This document shows, piece after piece, positions 9,738 to 18,605 of a DNA stretch of 64,000 bases. Under the pieces are notes generated by a model that did not search any database, had not been told where the DNA came from, and worked only from the letters and a program-made list of their open reading frames with translations. The DNA lies in assembly GCF_040438925.1 (NCBI RefSeq), contig NZ_CP159258.1, forward strand, positions 3,548,001 through 3,612,000, in the 5' to 3' direction. The number at the start of each line of letters is the position of its first letter. The first letter of the stretch is position 1. This DNA comes from Pseudomonas sp. MYb327. Lineage in GTDB: Bacteria > Pseudomonadota > Gammaproteobacteria > Pseudomonadales > Pseudomonadaceae. Both the position numbers and the translations under genes were made by a program.

Positions 9738-10368
9738 AGGCAGCGCGCTCCAGCCAGCGACTGAGCAGCGGTGACAGCACACTGAACGGTTGATAGCCAT
9801 TGGTCAGCAGCGCCAATTGACCATCTCGCTCAGCCAACAAGGTAGGGAAACCGGCAATGCCCAGGTCCTGTACCCAGGTAAAATCAGCATTCGTCGCGGC
9901 GTGTGTATCGGCGCGATCGAAGGCAGCGGCGAACTCGATGCGCGGCAGGCCCGCGCGCTCCGCCAACTCAACCAGTACGCTGGCGTGGGTCACGTCGCGC
10001 CCTTCGGCATAAAACGCACTCTGAATCAGCCCGAGCAGTTTCCACGCACAATCCGGCGCCAGGCCGCGTGCCGTCACCAGCGCGCGGCAGGCGGGTTCGG
10101 TGTCGTAGACGAATCCATCAGGCAAGGCGCCTTCGCGTTTGAACGGCTGGCCGGTGGCCTCGTTGACCGCTTGCCAGTGCTCAAGGATGTAGCGCCGGGT
10201 GGTCGGTTCAAGCGCCGAACCGCTGCCGGTGCGCAAGCCGCCCACCACCAGATGTACATCCACGCCCGCGGCCGCTGCCTGCTCGACCAATGCGTTTGCA
10301 ACCGGGGCAAAGCCCCAGCACCAGGAGCACATCGGATCCATCACATAGAGCAGGCGGCACGCAGACAT
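9730..10368 (-). CDS. DsbA-family (FrnE-like) thioredoxin-fold protein
   Basis: A 212-residue protein with a thioredoxin fold carrying an inserted helical domain. The redox motif C14-S-W-C17 is near the N-terminus and a cis-proline region (GIAGFPTLL) is near the C-terminus. There is no signal peptide, so unlike periplasmic DsbA it should act in the cytoplasm, as FrnE-type proteins do. It sits between trhO (three-base gap upstream) and the ABC exporter (eight-base overlap downstream), so all three are probably one operon. Which proteins it oxidises or reduces cannot be told from sequence. Confidence 0.88.
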   Translation of the reverse strand: MSACRLLYVMDPMCSWCWGFAPVANALVEQAAAAGVDVHLVVGGLRTGSGSALEPTTRRYILEHWQAVNEATGQPFKREGALPDGFVYDTEPACRALVTARGLAPDCAWKLLGLIQSAFYAEGRDVTHASVLVELAERAGLPRIEFAAAFDRADTHAATNADFTWVQDLGIAGFPTLLAERDGQLALLTNGYQPFSVLSPLLSRWLERAACA

Positions 10369-10371
10369 GGT

Positions 10372-11313
10372 TCAGGCCTCGGAGGATGCTTGCTTGTAGT
10401 TGTAGCCGATCGGGTGCGGCATGTTGCGAGCCTTGGCCAGTTCGATCTGCTTTTGCCGATCGATGGCGCTGCGACGGGTTTTCTCGCTCAGTTTGTCCCA
10501 GCAATGCGGGCAACTGATACCGGCTACGTAATGTTCGGATGCACGGTCTTCGACGCTGACCGGCGTGCGACAAGCGTGACATTGATCGTAATCGCCTTCG
10601 CTCAGGTCGTGGCGGACCGTCACGCGGTTATCGAACACGAAGCAGTCACCCTGCCATTTGGTTTCTTCCTGCGGCACCTCTTCGAGGTACTTCAGAATGC
10701 CGCCCTTGAGGTGATAGACCTCATCGAAGCCTTCGCTGAGCATGTAGCTCGAAGCCTTTTCGCAACGAATGCCGCCGGTGCAGAACATCGCGACTTTCTT
10801 GTGCACGGTCGGGTCGAAGTTGGCTTTGATGTAGTCGGGAAATTCACGAAAACTGGTGGTTTTCGGATCGATCGCGCCTTCGAAGGTGCCAATCGACACC
10901 TCATAGTCGTTGCGGGTGTCGATCAGCAGCACTTCCGGATCGCTGATCAGCGCGTTCCAGTCCTGCGGATCCACGTAGGTGCCGACCTTTTTGTTCGGGT
11001 CCACGCCATCAACGCCAAGGGTGACGATTTCTTTCTTGAGTTTGACTTTGGTGCGGTAGAACGGCTGCTCGTCGCAGTACGACTCCTTATGATCGATGTC
11101 GTCCATGCGCGGATCGTTCTTCAGCCAGGCCATCAGCCCGTCGATGCCTTCACGGCTGCCGGACACGGTGCCGTTGATGCCCTCTTCGGCGATCAGCAGC
11201 GTGCCTTTGATGCCGTTGTCGACCATGGCCTGGAGCAGTGGCTCGCGCAGGTCAACGTAATCTTCCAGGGTGACGAACTTATACAGTGCCGCCACGACAA
11301 TCTGTTGTGTCAT
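10372..11313 (-). CDS. trhO: tRNA uridine(34) hydroxylase TrhO (rhodanese-like)
   Basis: TrhO (formerly YceA) hydroxylates uridine 34 in tRNA anticodons to 5-hydroxyuridine in an oxygen-dependent reaction. The 313-residue protein has the N-terminal acylphosphatase-like part ([10 protein letters not shown] at about 43-52), a central rhodanese domain with active-site loop C178-TGGIRC, and a C-terminal cysteine-rich segment (CHACRTPV and CPHCW) that may bind metal. Start ATG at 11313. It is the first gene of a likely operon with the DsbA-like and ABC exporter genes. Confidence 0.95.
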   Translation of the reverse strand: MTQQIVVAALYKFVTLEDYVDLREPLLQAMVDNGIKGTLLIAEEGINGTVSGSREGIDGLMAWLKNDPRMDDIDHKESYCDEQPFYRTKVKLKKEIVTLGVDGVDPNKKVGTYVDPQDWNALISDPEVLLIDTRNDYEVSIGTFEGAIDPKTTSFREFPDYIKANFDPTVHKKVAMFCTGGIRCEKASSYMLSEGFDEVYHLKGGILKYLEEVPQEETKWQGDCFVFDNRVTVRHDLSEGDYDQCHACRTPVSVEDRASEHYVAGISCPHCWDKLSEKTRRSAIDRQKQIELAKARNMPHPIGYNYKQASSEA

Positions 11314-11360
11314 GGGTAAATCTCCAGGTGGCTACCCTCGTAAGGGGTGAACCGGATGCG

Positions 11361-11388
11361 AAAAAAAACGCGCCGGGTGAGCGGCGCG
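11361..11388 (-). terminator. Rho-independent terminator after the bolA-like gene
   Basis: Read on the minus strand, a seven-base-pair GC stem (11382-11388 with 11369-11375) is followed by eight T residues (11368-11361). It lies downstream of the bolA-like gene and just before trhO, separating the two transcription units. Confidence 0.85.
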
Positions 11389-11414
11389 TCGCGGATTCTA
11401 ACAAAAAAGCCAAC

Positions 11415-11501
11415 CCTGTAGGAGCCGGCTTGCTGGCGATGGTGTGTCAGTGGACTGCAATGTAGCTGACACTCCATCGCCAGCAAGCCGGCTCCTACAG
11501 G
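11415..11501. repeat. REP inverted pair with perfect arms (GTAGGAGCCGGCTTGCTGGCGAT type)
   Basis: The two 28-base arms are perfect reverse complements and enclose about 31 bases that contain a further small inverted repeat (GTGTCAG/CTGACAC). It is the most symmetrical REP pair in the window and lies between trhO and the bolA-like gene. Confidence 0.92.
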
Positions 11502-11516
11502 TGAGCGTGCAGCTTA

Positions 11517-11816
11517 TTAATGCTTGCTGCCGCCCGCACAGGTCGGCGAGGCCGGGGCCGCTTCGATCTGCGCCCATTCCTGCGGCGTATAAGTATGCAG
11601 CGCCAACGCATGAAACTCGCCCATCAGCTCGCCGAGCGTGCCGTAGACTTTCTGGTGGCGCTTGACCCGGTTCAGGCCTTCGAACTGCTCACTGACCACC
11701 ACAGCCTTGTAGTGGGTCTGCAACCCGCGGCTGTGCATGTGGCTTTCATCCAGCACCTGCAGATGCTGGGGCTGAAGCAAGCCCAGCGTCGATTCGATGC
11801 GTTGCTGCATGGTCAT
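11517..11816 (-). CDS. BolA-family protein
   Basis: A 99-residue BolA/IbaG-type protein. Members bind [2Fe-2S] clusters together with monothiol glutaredoxins and some also bind DNA. Conserved family features seen here are the MHSRG segment near residue 28, a KRHQKVY stretch and the C-terminal ALALHTYTPQEW with its invariant histidine. It starts 12 bases after the DUF2059 gene, so the two are likely co-transcribed and end at the terminator at 11361-11388. The tail PTCAGGSKH adds a cysteine. Whether it acts as a regulator or in cluster trafficking cannot be decided from sequence. Confidence 0.92.
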   Translation of the reverse strand: MTMQQRIESTLGLLQPQHLQVLDESHMHSRGLQTHYKAVVVSEQFEGLNRVKRHQKVYGTLGELMGEFHALALHTYTPQEWAQIEAAPASPTCAGGSKH

Positions 11817-11828
11817 ACCGAACTCCGC

Positions 11829-12353
11829 TTAAGGCTTTTTCTTGGCTGCTGCGGCGGCGCCTTTCGGATCCAGCTCAGCAGTCATGTCAGCCAGCAATTT
11901 GTTGACAACAGGCACCGCGCTTTCCAGCTTGGCTTGCGTCATCTGGGCCGATTGCTGGGTCAGCTGCGGCATTTTTTCCAGGACTTTCTTGCCCAGTGGC
12001 GACTGGTAGAACGCAACCAGGTCCTTGAGCTCGGATTCGGTGAAATTGGTGGTGTAGAGCTTGACCATGTCCGGTTTCAGCTTGTTCCAGCCAATGGCCT
12101 GGTCCAGAGCGGCGTTGGCCTTGGCCTGGTAGGTTTCCAGTACGGCTTTCTTCGATTCCGGGGCTTTGGTTTGCTGGAAGCGCTGAGCGAACATCTGCTG
12201 CACTTGCATGTACACCGGGGTGCCCAATTTGTCAGCATGTGCCAGGGTCAGGAAAGCTTCGGCACTGGCGTTGTGGCTGGCGGTATCGGCAAAAACCTGG
12301 CCGCTGGCGCAAACCAGTGCAACCGCGGTACAGATGGCACGAAGACGAGTCAT
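11829..12353 (-). CDS. DUF2059-domain periplasmic protein
   Basis: A 174-residue protein with a cleavable signal peptide (hydrophobic residues 6-19, probable cleavage after VFA at 22) and a DUF2059 domain at about 90-155 with the typical FTESELKDLVAFYQSP motif. The last 15 residues are Ala/Lys-rich. The function of the family is unknown; export to the periplasm is predicted. It is upstream of the bolA-like gene with a 12-base gap. Its neighbours here match those in P. aeruginosa between bolA and fumC. Confidence 0.9.
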   Translation of the reverse strand: MTRLRAICTAVALVCASGQVFADTASHNASAEAFLTLAHADKLGTPVYMQVQQMFAQRFQQTKAPESKKAVLETYQAKANAALDQAIGWNKLKPDMVKLYTTNFTESELKDLVAFYQSPLGKKVLEKMPQLTQQSAQMTQAKLESAVPVVNKLLADMTAELDPKGAAAAAKKKP

Positions 12354-12545
12354 CGAGTTTCCTTTTCTAGCAGGCGAGGTAAAACCCCAAGGACGTCCAT
12401 TCTGCGCCTAAAAAAGTGTGTCGCTCAACCCCAAGCCTTGTCGCGCCTGATTTAGAGGGGTTGAATGGACGCAATTGAGACTGATGGAACCACGGCCGGC
12501 GATCACGGCCTAAACTGCGCAATCAGACCAACAGGAGTGTGCACG

Positions 12546-13940
12546 ATGAGCCGTATCGAAACCGACAGCCTCGGCCAGGTTGAAGTCCCGGATGAAGCCT
12601 ACTGGGGCGCTCAGACGCAACGCTCGCTGATTAACTTCGCCATTGGCAGCGAACGCATGCCGCTGGCGGTGCTGCACGGCCTGGCGCTGATCAAGAAAGC
12701 CGCGGCACGGGTCAACGACCGTAACGGCGACCTGCCCGCCGACATCGCCCGGTTGATCGAGCAAGCGGCTGATGAAGTGCTCGACGGCCAACATGACGAT
12801 CAGTTTCCGCTGGTGGTCTGGCAAACCGGCAGCGGCACCCAGAGCAACATGAACGTCAACGAAGTGATCGCCGGGCGCGCCAACGAACTGGCCGGCAACC
12901 CCCGCGGCGGCAAGTCTCCGGTCCACCCTAACGATCACGTCAATCGCTCACAGAGCTCCAACGATTGCTTCCCCACCGCCATGCACATCGCCACGGTGCA
13001 GGCCGTGCAACACCATTTGCTGCCGGCAATCAGTGAATTGTCTGGTGGGTTGGCCGAGCTTTCGGCGCGACACATGAAACTGGTCAAGACCGGTCGCACG
13101 CACATGATGGACGCGACACCGATCACGTTCGGCCAGGAAGTTTCGGCGTTCATAGCGCAACTGGATTACGCCGAACGGGCGATTCGCAGCGCTCTACCAG
13201 CAGTTTGTGAACTGGCCCAGGGTGGCACTGCTGTCGGCACGGGGCTCAATTCGCCCCACGGCTTCGGTGAAGCCATCGCCGCCGAACTGGCCGCGCTTTC
13301 CGGCTTGCCGTTCATCACCGCCCCCAACAAATTCGCCGCCCTCGCCGGGCACGAGCCACTGACGACGCTGTCTGGCGCACTGAAGACCCTGGTCGTGACG
13401 CTGATGAAAATCGCCAATGACTTGCGCTTGCTGGGCTCCGGTCCCCGCGCCGGTTTCGCCGAGGTGAAGCTGCCGGCCAACGAACCGGGCAGCTCGATCA
13501 TGCCAGGCAAGGTCAACCCGACCCAATGCGAAGCGCTGTCGATGCTGGCCTGTCAGGTGTTGGGCAACGACGTCGCCATCGGTTTCGCCGCGAGCCAGGG
13601 TCACTTGCAATTGAACGTGTTCAAACCAGTGATCATCCACAACCTGCTGCAGTCGATCCGCCTGCTGGCCGATGGCTGCAGCAACTTCCAGCAGCATTGC
13701 ATTGCCGGCCTGGAACCGGATGCAGGGAAAATGGCTGAACACCTTGAGCAAGGATTGATGCTGGTGACAGCGCTGAACCCGCACATCGGCTATGACAAAT
13801 CGGCGGAGATTGCCAAGAAGGCCTACGCCGAAGGGCTGACCCTGCGTGAAGCTGCGCTTGAGTTGGGGTATCTGACTGACGAAGAGTTTGATGCGTGGGT
13901 GCGGCCGGAGAATATGCTGGAGGCCGGCGCCAAGGGCTGA
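12546..13940 (+). CDS. fumC: Class II fumarate hydratase FumC
   Basis: FumC interconverts fumarate and malate in the TCA cycle without an iron-sulfur cluster, which makes it stable under oxidative stress or iron limitation. The 464-residue protein has the fumarase signature [10 protein letters not shown] at 315-324 with catalytic Ser317, and the partner histidine in KTGRTHMMD near 186. The ATG at 12546 has AGGAG ten bases upstream; an in-frame ATG 81 bases earlier has no such site. Pseudomonads often have two fumC genes, one next to sodA; the bolA/DUF2059 context here points to the other copy. Confidence 0.97.
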   Translation: MSRIETDSLGQVEVPDEAYWGAQTQRSLINFAIGSERMPLAVLHGLALIKKAAARVNDRNGDLPADIARLIEQAADEVLDGQHDDQFPLVVWQTGSGTQSNMNVNEVIAGRANELAGNPRGGKSPVHPNDHVNRSQSSNDCFPTAMHIATVQAVQHHLLPAISELSGGLAELSARHMKLVKTGRTHMMDATPITFGQEVSAFIAQLDYAERAIRSALPAVCELAQGGTAVGTGLNSPHGFGEAIAAELAALSGLPFITAPNKFAALAGHEPLTTLSGALKTLVVTLMKIANDLRLLGSGPRAGFAEVKLPANEPGSSIMPGKVNPTQCEALSMLACQVLGNDVAIGFAASQGHLQLNVFKPVIIHNLLQSIRLLADGCSNFQQHCIAGLEPDAGKMAEHLEQGLMLVTALNPHIGYDKSAEIAKKAYAEGLTLREAALELGYLTDEEFDAWVRPENMLEAGAKG

Positions 13941-13962
13941 GATTTGTAGCTTCTGTTATGCC

Positions 13963-14036
13963 GCCATCGCGAGCAGGCTCACTCCCACATTCGACCGCAT
14001 ACGGTTCAATGTGGGAGTGAGCCTGCTCGCGATGGC
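13963..14036. repeat. REP inverted pair
   Basis: Perfect 28-base arms (13963-13990 and 14009-14036) of the GTGGGAGTGAGCCTGCTCGCGAT type enclose only 18 bases. It lies between the convergent fumC and EamA genes, so the strong hairpin may end both transcripts. Confidence 0.92.
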
Positions 14037-14050
14037 AGCGCTGAAGATCT

Positions 14051-15010
14051 TCAGCCGATCGCCATTCTGGCCTTCCGCGCCTTGAGCCCGGCAATCAACG
14101 AAGGCCCCAACGCCACCAGCGCCGACCCCAACACCACCAATATCGCCCCGCCATACCCCAGGCCATTGATGGTCTCGGCATGCACATATTCCGGCCACCA
14201 CCAGGCGGCCAAGGCAACGGCGCCGAACGTCACCAACGGCGTGATCGCCAGCGTCGCACTCACCCGCGACGCTTCCCAATGGGCCAGCGCCTCGGCAAAC
14301 GCGCCATAGGCAATCAGAGTGTTCATGCAGCACGCCAGCAACAGCCAGCCTTGCAAAGGATTCAATTGCAGCGCTTCCAGCGGGTGCACCCACGGTGTCA
14401 GCAACAACCCACAGAACAGGTAGATCACCATCATCACCTGCAACGAATTCCACACCGTCAGCAGTTGCTTCTGCCCCAACGCATAAAAGGTCCAGACCGT
14501 GGATGCCAACAACACCAGCAGTACGCCGGCGGTGTAGTCGCTCAGCGAGGTCAGCAGTTCACTCAGGCGTTGATTGAAAAATAGGGCGAATCCGACCAAC
14601 AGCACCAACAGACCAATGCCCTGCCCCAGACTGAAGCGTTCCTTGAACACAAAGACACTGGCGATCAGCAACATGATCGGCCCCATCTGCACCACCAGTT
14701 GAGCGGTGCCGGGACTGAGCAGGTTGAGGCCCATCAGATACAGCACGTAGTTGCCCACCAGTCCGAGCACCGCCATCAGCACCAGCCAGCCTCCGCGCGG
14801 ACCGAGCACTTGGCGACTGGGCAGGCGTTTGGTCGCCGCCAGATAAATGAACAGACAGCCACCAGAGACCATCAGGCGAAACCAGGTCACCGTGACCGGG
14901 TCCATCACCAGCAACACCTGCTTGAGTTTGATCGGCAGAATTCCCCACAACAACGCGGTCAACAACGCCAGCAACAGACCGTACACCCAGCGACCCGACG
15001 AAACGTGCAT
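14051..15010 (-). CDS. EamA/DMT-family permease
   Basis: A 319-residue integral membrane protein with about ten hydrophobic helices arranged as two EamA repeats (roughly 10-140 and 155-295), the drug/metabolite transporter pattern. Such proteins usually export amino acids or metabolites; the substrate cannot be predicted. The start is placed at ATG 15010 (MHVSSGRW). A TTG six codons upstream is possible; neither has a strong ribosome-binding site. The gene stands alone between a REP pair and an unrelated gene on the opposite strand. Confidence 0.88.
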   Translation of the reverse strand: MHVSSGRWVYGLLLALLTALLWGILPIKLKQVLLVMDPVTVTWFRLMVSGGCLFIYLAATKRLPSRQVLGPRGGWLVLMAVLGLVGNYVLYLMGLNLLSPGTAQLVVQMGPIMLLIASVFVFKERFSLGQGIGLLVLLVGFALFFNQRLSELLTSLSDYTAGVLLVLLASTVWTFYALGQKQLLTVWNSLQVMMVIYLFCGLLLTPWVHPLEALQLNPLQGWLLLACCMNTLIAYGAFAEALAHWEASRVSATLAITPLVTFGAVALAAWWWPEYVHAETINGLGYGGAILVVLGSALVALGPSLIAGLKARKARMAIG

Positions 15011-15221
15011 GTGAACCCCAAAAGCCAACGTTCAAGAACCGCCATTCTAGGCGCACCACCTTGAAGCACACAGGGACAGTTAGCGTCAGGACGCGAATGA
15101 AACTGTGCAGGTCGCACCATTAATTTGGCGAATTGCCGTCGATCGGATGGCAAGGCACGGTAAGTGGTTCATGGATAAGCTGATTGGATCCACAAATAAG
15201 AACATCCATCAGGAGATCTCC

Positions 15222-15416
15222 ATGTTCGGCATGCGCGCACAGGACAGCGGCCCCGCCACGCACTTTCGCAGTGACCGGTTATGTCGGGTGAATGGAATGC
15301 TGTACTTCATTACACGGGAAAATACCCATGAAGGGCCGTTCCAGAGTCGGGATGAGGCGTTGCGGGAGATTCAGGCGTATATCGAGCGGGTGCAGGTTTT
15401 GCAGTTGAGCCAGTAA
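15222..15416 (+). CDS. Small DUF6316-like protein
   Basis: A 64-residue protein that resembles the DUF6316 family found in pseudomonads. AGGAG lies six bases before ATG 15222, a better start than in-frame codons further upstream. No signal peptide or membrane helix is visible; the sequence is polar with a short C-terminal helix (DEALREIQAYIERVQ). Function unknown. It is a single gene followed by a REP pair. Confidence 0.75.
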   Translation: MFGMRAQDSGPATHFRSDRLCRVNGMLYFITRENTHEGPFQSRDEALREIQAYIERVQVLQLSQ

Positions 15417-15430
15417 ACCGAGGCGCCTGC

Positions 15431-15520
15431 ATCGCGGGCAAGCCCGCTCCCACAGTGTCTGGCGATGCTCACATAAATTGCGAACGCCACCAAACCTGTA
15501 GGAGCGGGCTTGCCCGCGAT
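15431..15520. repeat. REP inverted pair (GGAGCGGGCTTGCCCGCGAT type)
   Basis: Two facing units (about 15431-15452 and 15499-15520) share ATCGCGGGCAAGCCCGCTCC. It lies between the convergent DUF6316-like and thiolase genes. Confidence 0.9.
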
Positions 15521-15554
15521 AGCTATCTAACAATCAATACAAAATTCAGGGTGT

Positions 15555-16739
15555 TTAGCGAACAGCCTCAAACAACCCGGTAGCCCCCATCCCGCCCCCC
15601 ACGCACATGGTGACGATGCCATAACGCAAATCACGTCGCTGCAACTCACGCACGAGATGCCCGACCTGACGCGAACCGGTCATGCCGAACGGGTGACCGA
15701 TGGAAATCGAACCGCCATTGACGTTGTACTTGGCGTTATCGATTTCCAGTCGATTACGCGCGTACAGGCACTGCGAGGCGAAGGCTTCGTTGAGCTCCCA
15801 CAAATCGATATCGGCCACCTGCAAGCCCTTGGCCTTGAGCAACTTTGGCACCGAGAATACCGGGCCGATGCCCATCTCGTCGGGCTCACAACCGGCCACG
15901 GTGAAACCACGGAAGAACGCCTTGGGCTTAAGCCCCAGTTCCAGCGCTTTTTCCAGGCTCATCACCAGCGTCATCGAGGCGCCATCGGACAGCTGCGAAG
16001 AATTGCCCGCCGTCACCGAGCCATCTTCGGCAAACACCGGTTTCAACCCGGCCAGGCTTTCCAGCGTAGTGTCCGGACGGTTGCAGTCGTCACGATCAAC
16101 GACGCAGTCGAGAATCTGCACCTGGCCGGTGGCCTTGTCTTCAACACGGTACTTCACGGCCATCGGCACGATTTCGTCGTCAAACAGCCCGGCGGCCTGC
16201 GCCTGGGCGGTGCGTTGCTGACTTTGCAGGGCGTACAGATCCTGCTCTTCGCGGCTGACGTTGTAACGGCGAGCGACGATTTCGGCGGTCTGGCCCATCG
16301 GGAAGTAAATGCCCGGTACCTGCTCCTTGAGCAGCGGGTTGATCAGGTTGTCGGTGTTGACACTCTTCATGGTCAGGCTGATCGACTCGACGCCACCGGC
16401 GACGATGATGTCGCTGCAACCCGAGGCGATCTGGTTGGCAGCAATGGCAATCGCCTGTAAGCCGGACGAACAGAACCGATTGAGGGTCATCCCCGCAGTG
16501 CCGGTGCCCAGTCGCGACAGCACCGCGACATTGCGACCGATGTTGTAGCCCTGTGCGCCCTCATTGGAGCCGGCACCGACGATGCAGTCCTCGACGCTGG
16601 CCGGGTCAATACCAGAGCGTTCCAACAAGGCGTTGACGCAATGAGCCGCCATGTCGTCCGGACGGGTCATGTTGAATTTGCCGCGAAAGGATTTGGCCAG
16701 GCCGGTCCGCACGCTGTCGACGATCACCACTTCACGCAT
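15555..16739 (-). CDS. Thiolase (acetyl-CoA C-acyltransferase)
   Basis: A 394-residue thiolase that either condenses two acyl-CoAs or cleaves 3-ketoacyl-CoA. All catalytic elements are present: nucleophile C90 in NRFCSSGLQAI, the GHPFG histidine near 350 and the second cysteine in CVGGGMG near 380. The start at 16739 has GAGGT six bases upstream and begins with the family's usual MREVVIVDSVRT; an in-frame ATG 12 bases earlier is less well placed. No beta-oxidation gene is adjacent, so degradative and biosynthetic roles remain open. Confidence 0.92.
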   Translation of the reverse strand: MREVVIVDSVRTGLAKSFRGKFNMTRPDDMAAHCVNALLERSGIDPASVEDCIVGAGSNEGAQGYNIGRNVAVLSRLGTGTAGMTLNRFCSSGLQAIAIAANQIASGCSDIIVAGGVESISLTMKSVNTDNLINPLLKEQVPGIYFPMGQTAEIVARRYNVSREEQDLYALQSQQRTAQAQAAGLFDDEIVPMAVKYRVEDKATGQVQILDCVVDRDDCNRPDTTLESLAGLKPVFAEDGSVTAGNSSQLSDGASMTLVMSLEKALELGLKPKAFFRGFTVAGCEPDEMGIGPVFSVPKLLKAKGLQVADIDLWELNEAFASQCLYARNRLEIDNAKYNVNGGSISIGHPFGMTGSRQVGHLVRELQRRDLRYGIVTMCVGGGMGATGLFEAVR

Positions 16740-16841
16740 GGCATACCTCATTGTTGTTGTAGGTTGAGAGTGGATTGAGCATATGCCCACCCCGTCACCG
16801 ACCGCGACAATCATTCATCCCGCGTATGCGCAGCCATCGGC

Positions 16842-18356
16842 TCACTTCTTGTGTTTGCGCGCCTGCTTGTCGGACTTTTCGAACGCCTTTTCAATGGCCA
16901 GGTTGATGGTGCGCAATACCTTCACCCGCGCCCAGCGTTTGTCATTGGCCTCTACCAGGGTCCACTGCGAAATCTCGGTGCTGGTGCGGTCAACCATGTC
17001 GCCGATGGCGGCGCGATAGGCATCCCATTTATCGCGATTACGCCAGTCGTCTTCGGTGATTTTGAAACGCTTGAACGGAATGTTTTCGCGCGCCTGGAAT
17101 CGCTCCAGTTGCGTCTGTTTGTCGATGGCCAGCCAGAACTTGACCACGATCACCCCGGCATCGGTGACCTGCTCTTCAAAGTCGTTTATTTCACTGTAGG
17201 CCCGCAACCAGTCCGCCGGGCTGCAAAAGCCTTCAATGCGCTCCACCAGCACCCGGCCATACCAGGAGCGATCAAACACCGTAAACTTTCCGCGCGCGGG
17301 AAGATGGCGCCAGAAACGCCAGAGATACGGCTGTGCCCGCTCCTCTTCTGTCGGTGCGGCAATCGGCACGATGTTGTATTGACGCGGGTCCAGTGCCGCG
17401 GCGACCCGACGAATCGCCCCACCCTTGCCCGCCGCGTCGTTGCCTTCGAACACCGCCACCAGCGCGTGGCGCCGCATGCGCTTGTCGCGCAGCAGCCCGG
17501 AAAGCCGTGCCTGTTCGCTAATCAGTTGTTCTTCGTAATCGTCCTTGGTCAGGCGCAAGTTCAAGTCGAGGCTATCGAGCAGATTGACCTGATCGACACT
17601 GGGAAAAACCGGCGCAGCGCTGACTTTTTCTGGATGAATTTGCGGTCGTTTCAGTGCGGTTTGCAGGCCCTCGAGCAAAATCTTGCCCACCGCCAGGCTT
17701 CGATAACGCGGATCCATTCCGGCGATCACGTGCCACGGCGCGTAGTCTCGGCTGGTACGACGCAGAACCCGTTCGCCGAACTTCACAAAGCGGTCGTAGG
17801 TTTGCGATTGCTGCCAGTCCAGCGGGCTGATGCGCCAGCTGTGCAACGGGTCGTCAGCCAACGCCTTGAGGCGCGCCTTCATTTGTTTCTTTGAAAGGTG
17901 AAACCAGAACTTGAAGATCAGCGCGCCTTCATCGCAGAGCATTTTTTCCAGGCGTTCAGCGCCATTGATACTTTGATCGAGCCGCGGATCCTTGAACTCG
18001 CCATGGACCCGCGCCTGAAGCATCTGGCTGTACCAGTTGCCAAAGAAAACCCCCATGCGCCCCTTGGCCGGGAGCATCCGCCAATAGCGCCAGGCCGGCG
18101 GTCGCGCCAGTTCTTCGTCGGTTTGCTGATCGAAAGTACGGACCTCGATCAAGCGCGGATCCATCCATTCGTTGAGCAACTTGACCGTCTCGCCCTTGCC
18201 GGCGCCTTCAATGCCGTTGATCAAAATGATCACCGGAAAACGCTTTTGCTGCTGAAGTTCGAACTGCGCTTCAAGCAAGGCTTCACGCAGGGCTGGCACT
18301 TCGGCGTCGTAGGTTTCTTTGTCGATGGCGTGATCGATTTCGGCAGATTCGAACAT
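16842..18356 (-). CDS. pap: Polyphosphate:AMP phosphotransferase (tandem PPK2 domains)
   Basis: This 504-residue enzyme is predicted to use polyphosphate to phosphorylate AMP to ADP. It has two PPK2 domains. The first has a Walker A GIEGAGKGET at 48-57, but its lid motif is altered (FFGNWY near 104-109). The second, with GNDAAGKGG from 305 and FDRSWYGRVLVERIEG, keeps all the usual residues and is probably the catalytic half, as known for two-domain (class II) PPK2 enzymes. Start ATG at 18356 with GGGAG eight bases upstream; the frame is open further upstream but runs into a REP. A 102-base gap separates it from the thiolase. Confidence 0.93.
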   Translation of the reverse strand: MFESAEIDHAIDKETYDAEVPALREALLEAQFELQQQKRFPVIILINGIEGAGKGETVKLLNEWMDPRLIEVRTFDQQTDEELARPPAWRYWRMLPAKGRMGVFFGNWYSQMLQARVHGEFKDPRLDQSINGAERLEKMLCDEGALIFKFWFHLSKKQMKARLKALADDPLHSWRISPLDWQQSQTYDRFVKFGERVLRRTSRDYAPWHVIAGMDPRYRSLAVGKILLEGLQTALKRPQIHPEKVSAAPVFPSVDQVNLLDSLDLNLRLTKDDYEEQLISEQARLSGLLRDKRMRRHALVAVFEGNDAAGKGGAIRRVAAALDPRQYNIVPIAAPTEEERAQPYLWRFWRHLPARGKFTVFDRSWYGRVLVERIEGFCSPADWLRAYSEINDFEEQVTDAGVIVVKFWLAIDKQTQLERFQARENIPFKRFKITEDDWRNRDKWDAYRAAIGDMVDRTSTEISQWTLVEANDKRWARVKVLRTINLAIEKAFEKSDKQARKHKK

Positions 18357-18444
18357 GAATGACTCCCTTTCAGATGTGAGCAAGACTAGCGGATTGACCT
18401 CCGCATCGTTGGAGAAATCCAACTTTTGGAGCCGCCGAGAATTC

Positions 18445-18540
18445 GTGGCGAGGGAGCTTGCTCCCGCTGGACAGCGGAGCGGTCCCCAAATTCGCCTGCC
18501 GCTGCTTCGCCCCCGAGCGGGAGCAAGCTCCGTCGCCACA
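18445..18540. repeat. REP inverted pair (GAGGGAGCTTGCTCCC type)
   Basis: Facing units at the two ends share GTGGCGAGGGAGCTTGCTCC; the right unit has one mismatch (CTCCGTCGCC). It lies between the divergent pap and mnmC genes, so it is upstream of both starts, an uncommon position for a REP pair. Confidence 0.88.
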
Positions 18541-18605
18541 CATGCGGACCAAGCACCGCCCCCGTGATCGGCTAGAATGGCCGCCTTGCCGTTGCCGAGC
18601 CTGCC

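Noticed and set aside
9790..11319. A 509-codon plus-strand open frame opposite the DsbA-like and trhO genes
   Set aside because: Same reason: no family similarity, and it covers two conserved genes on the minus strand.
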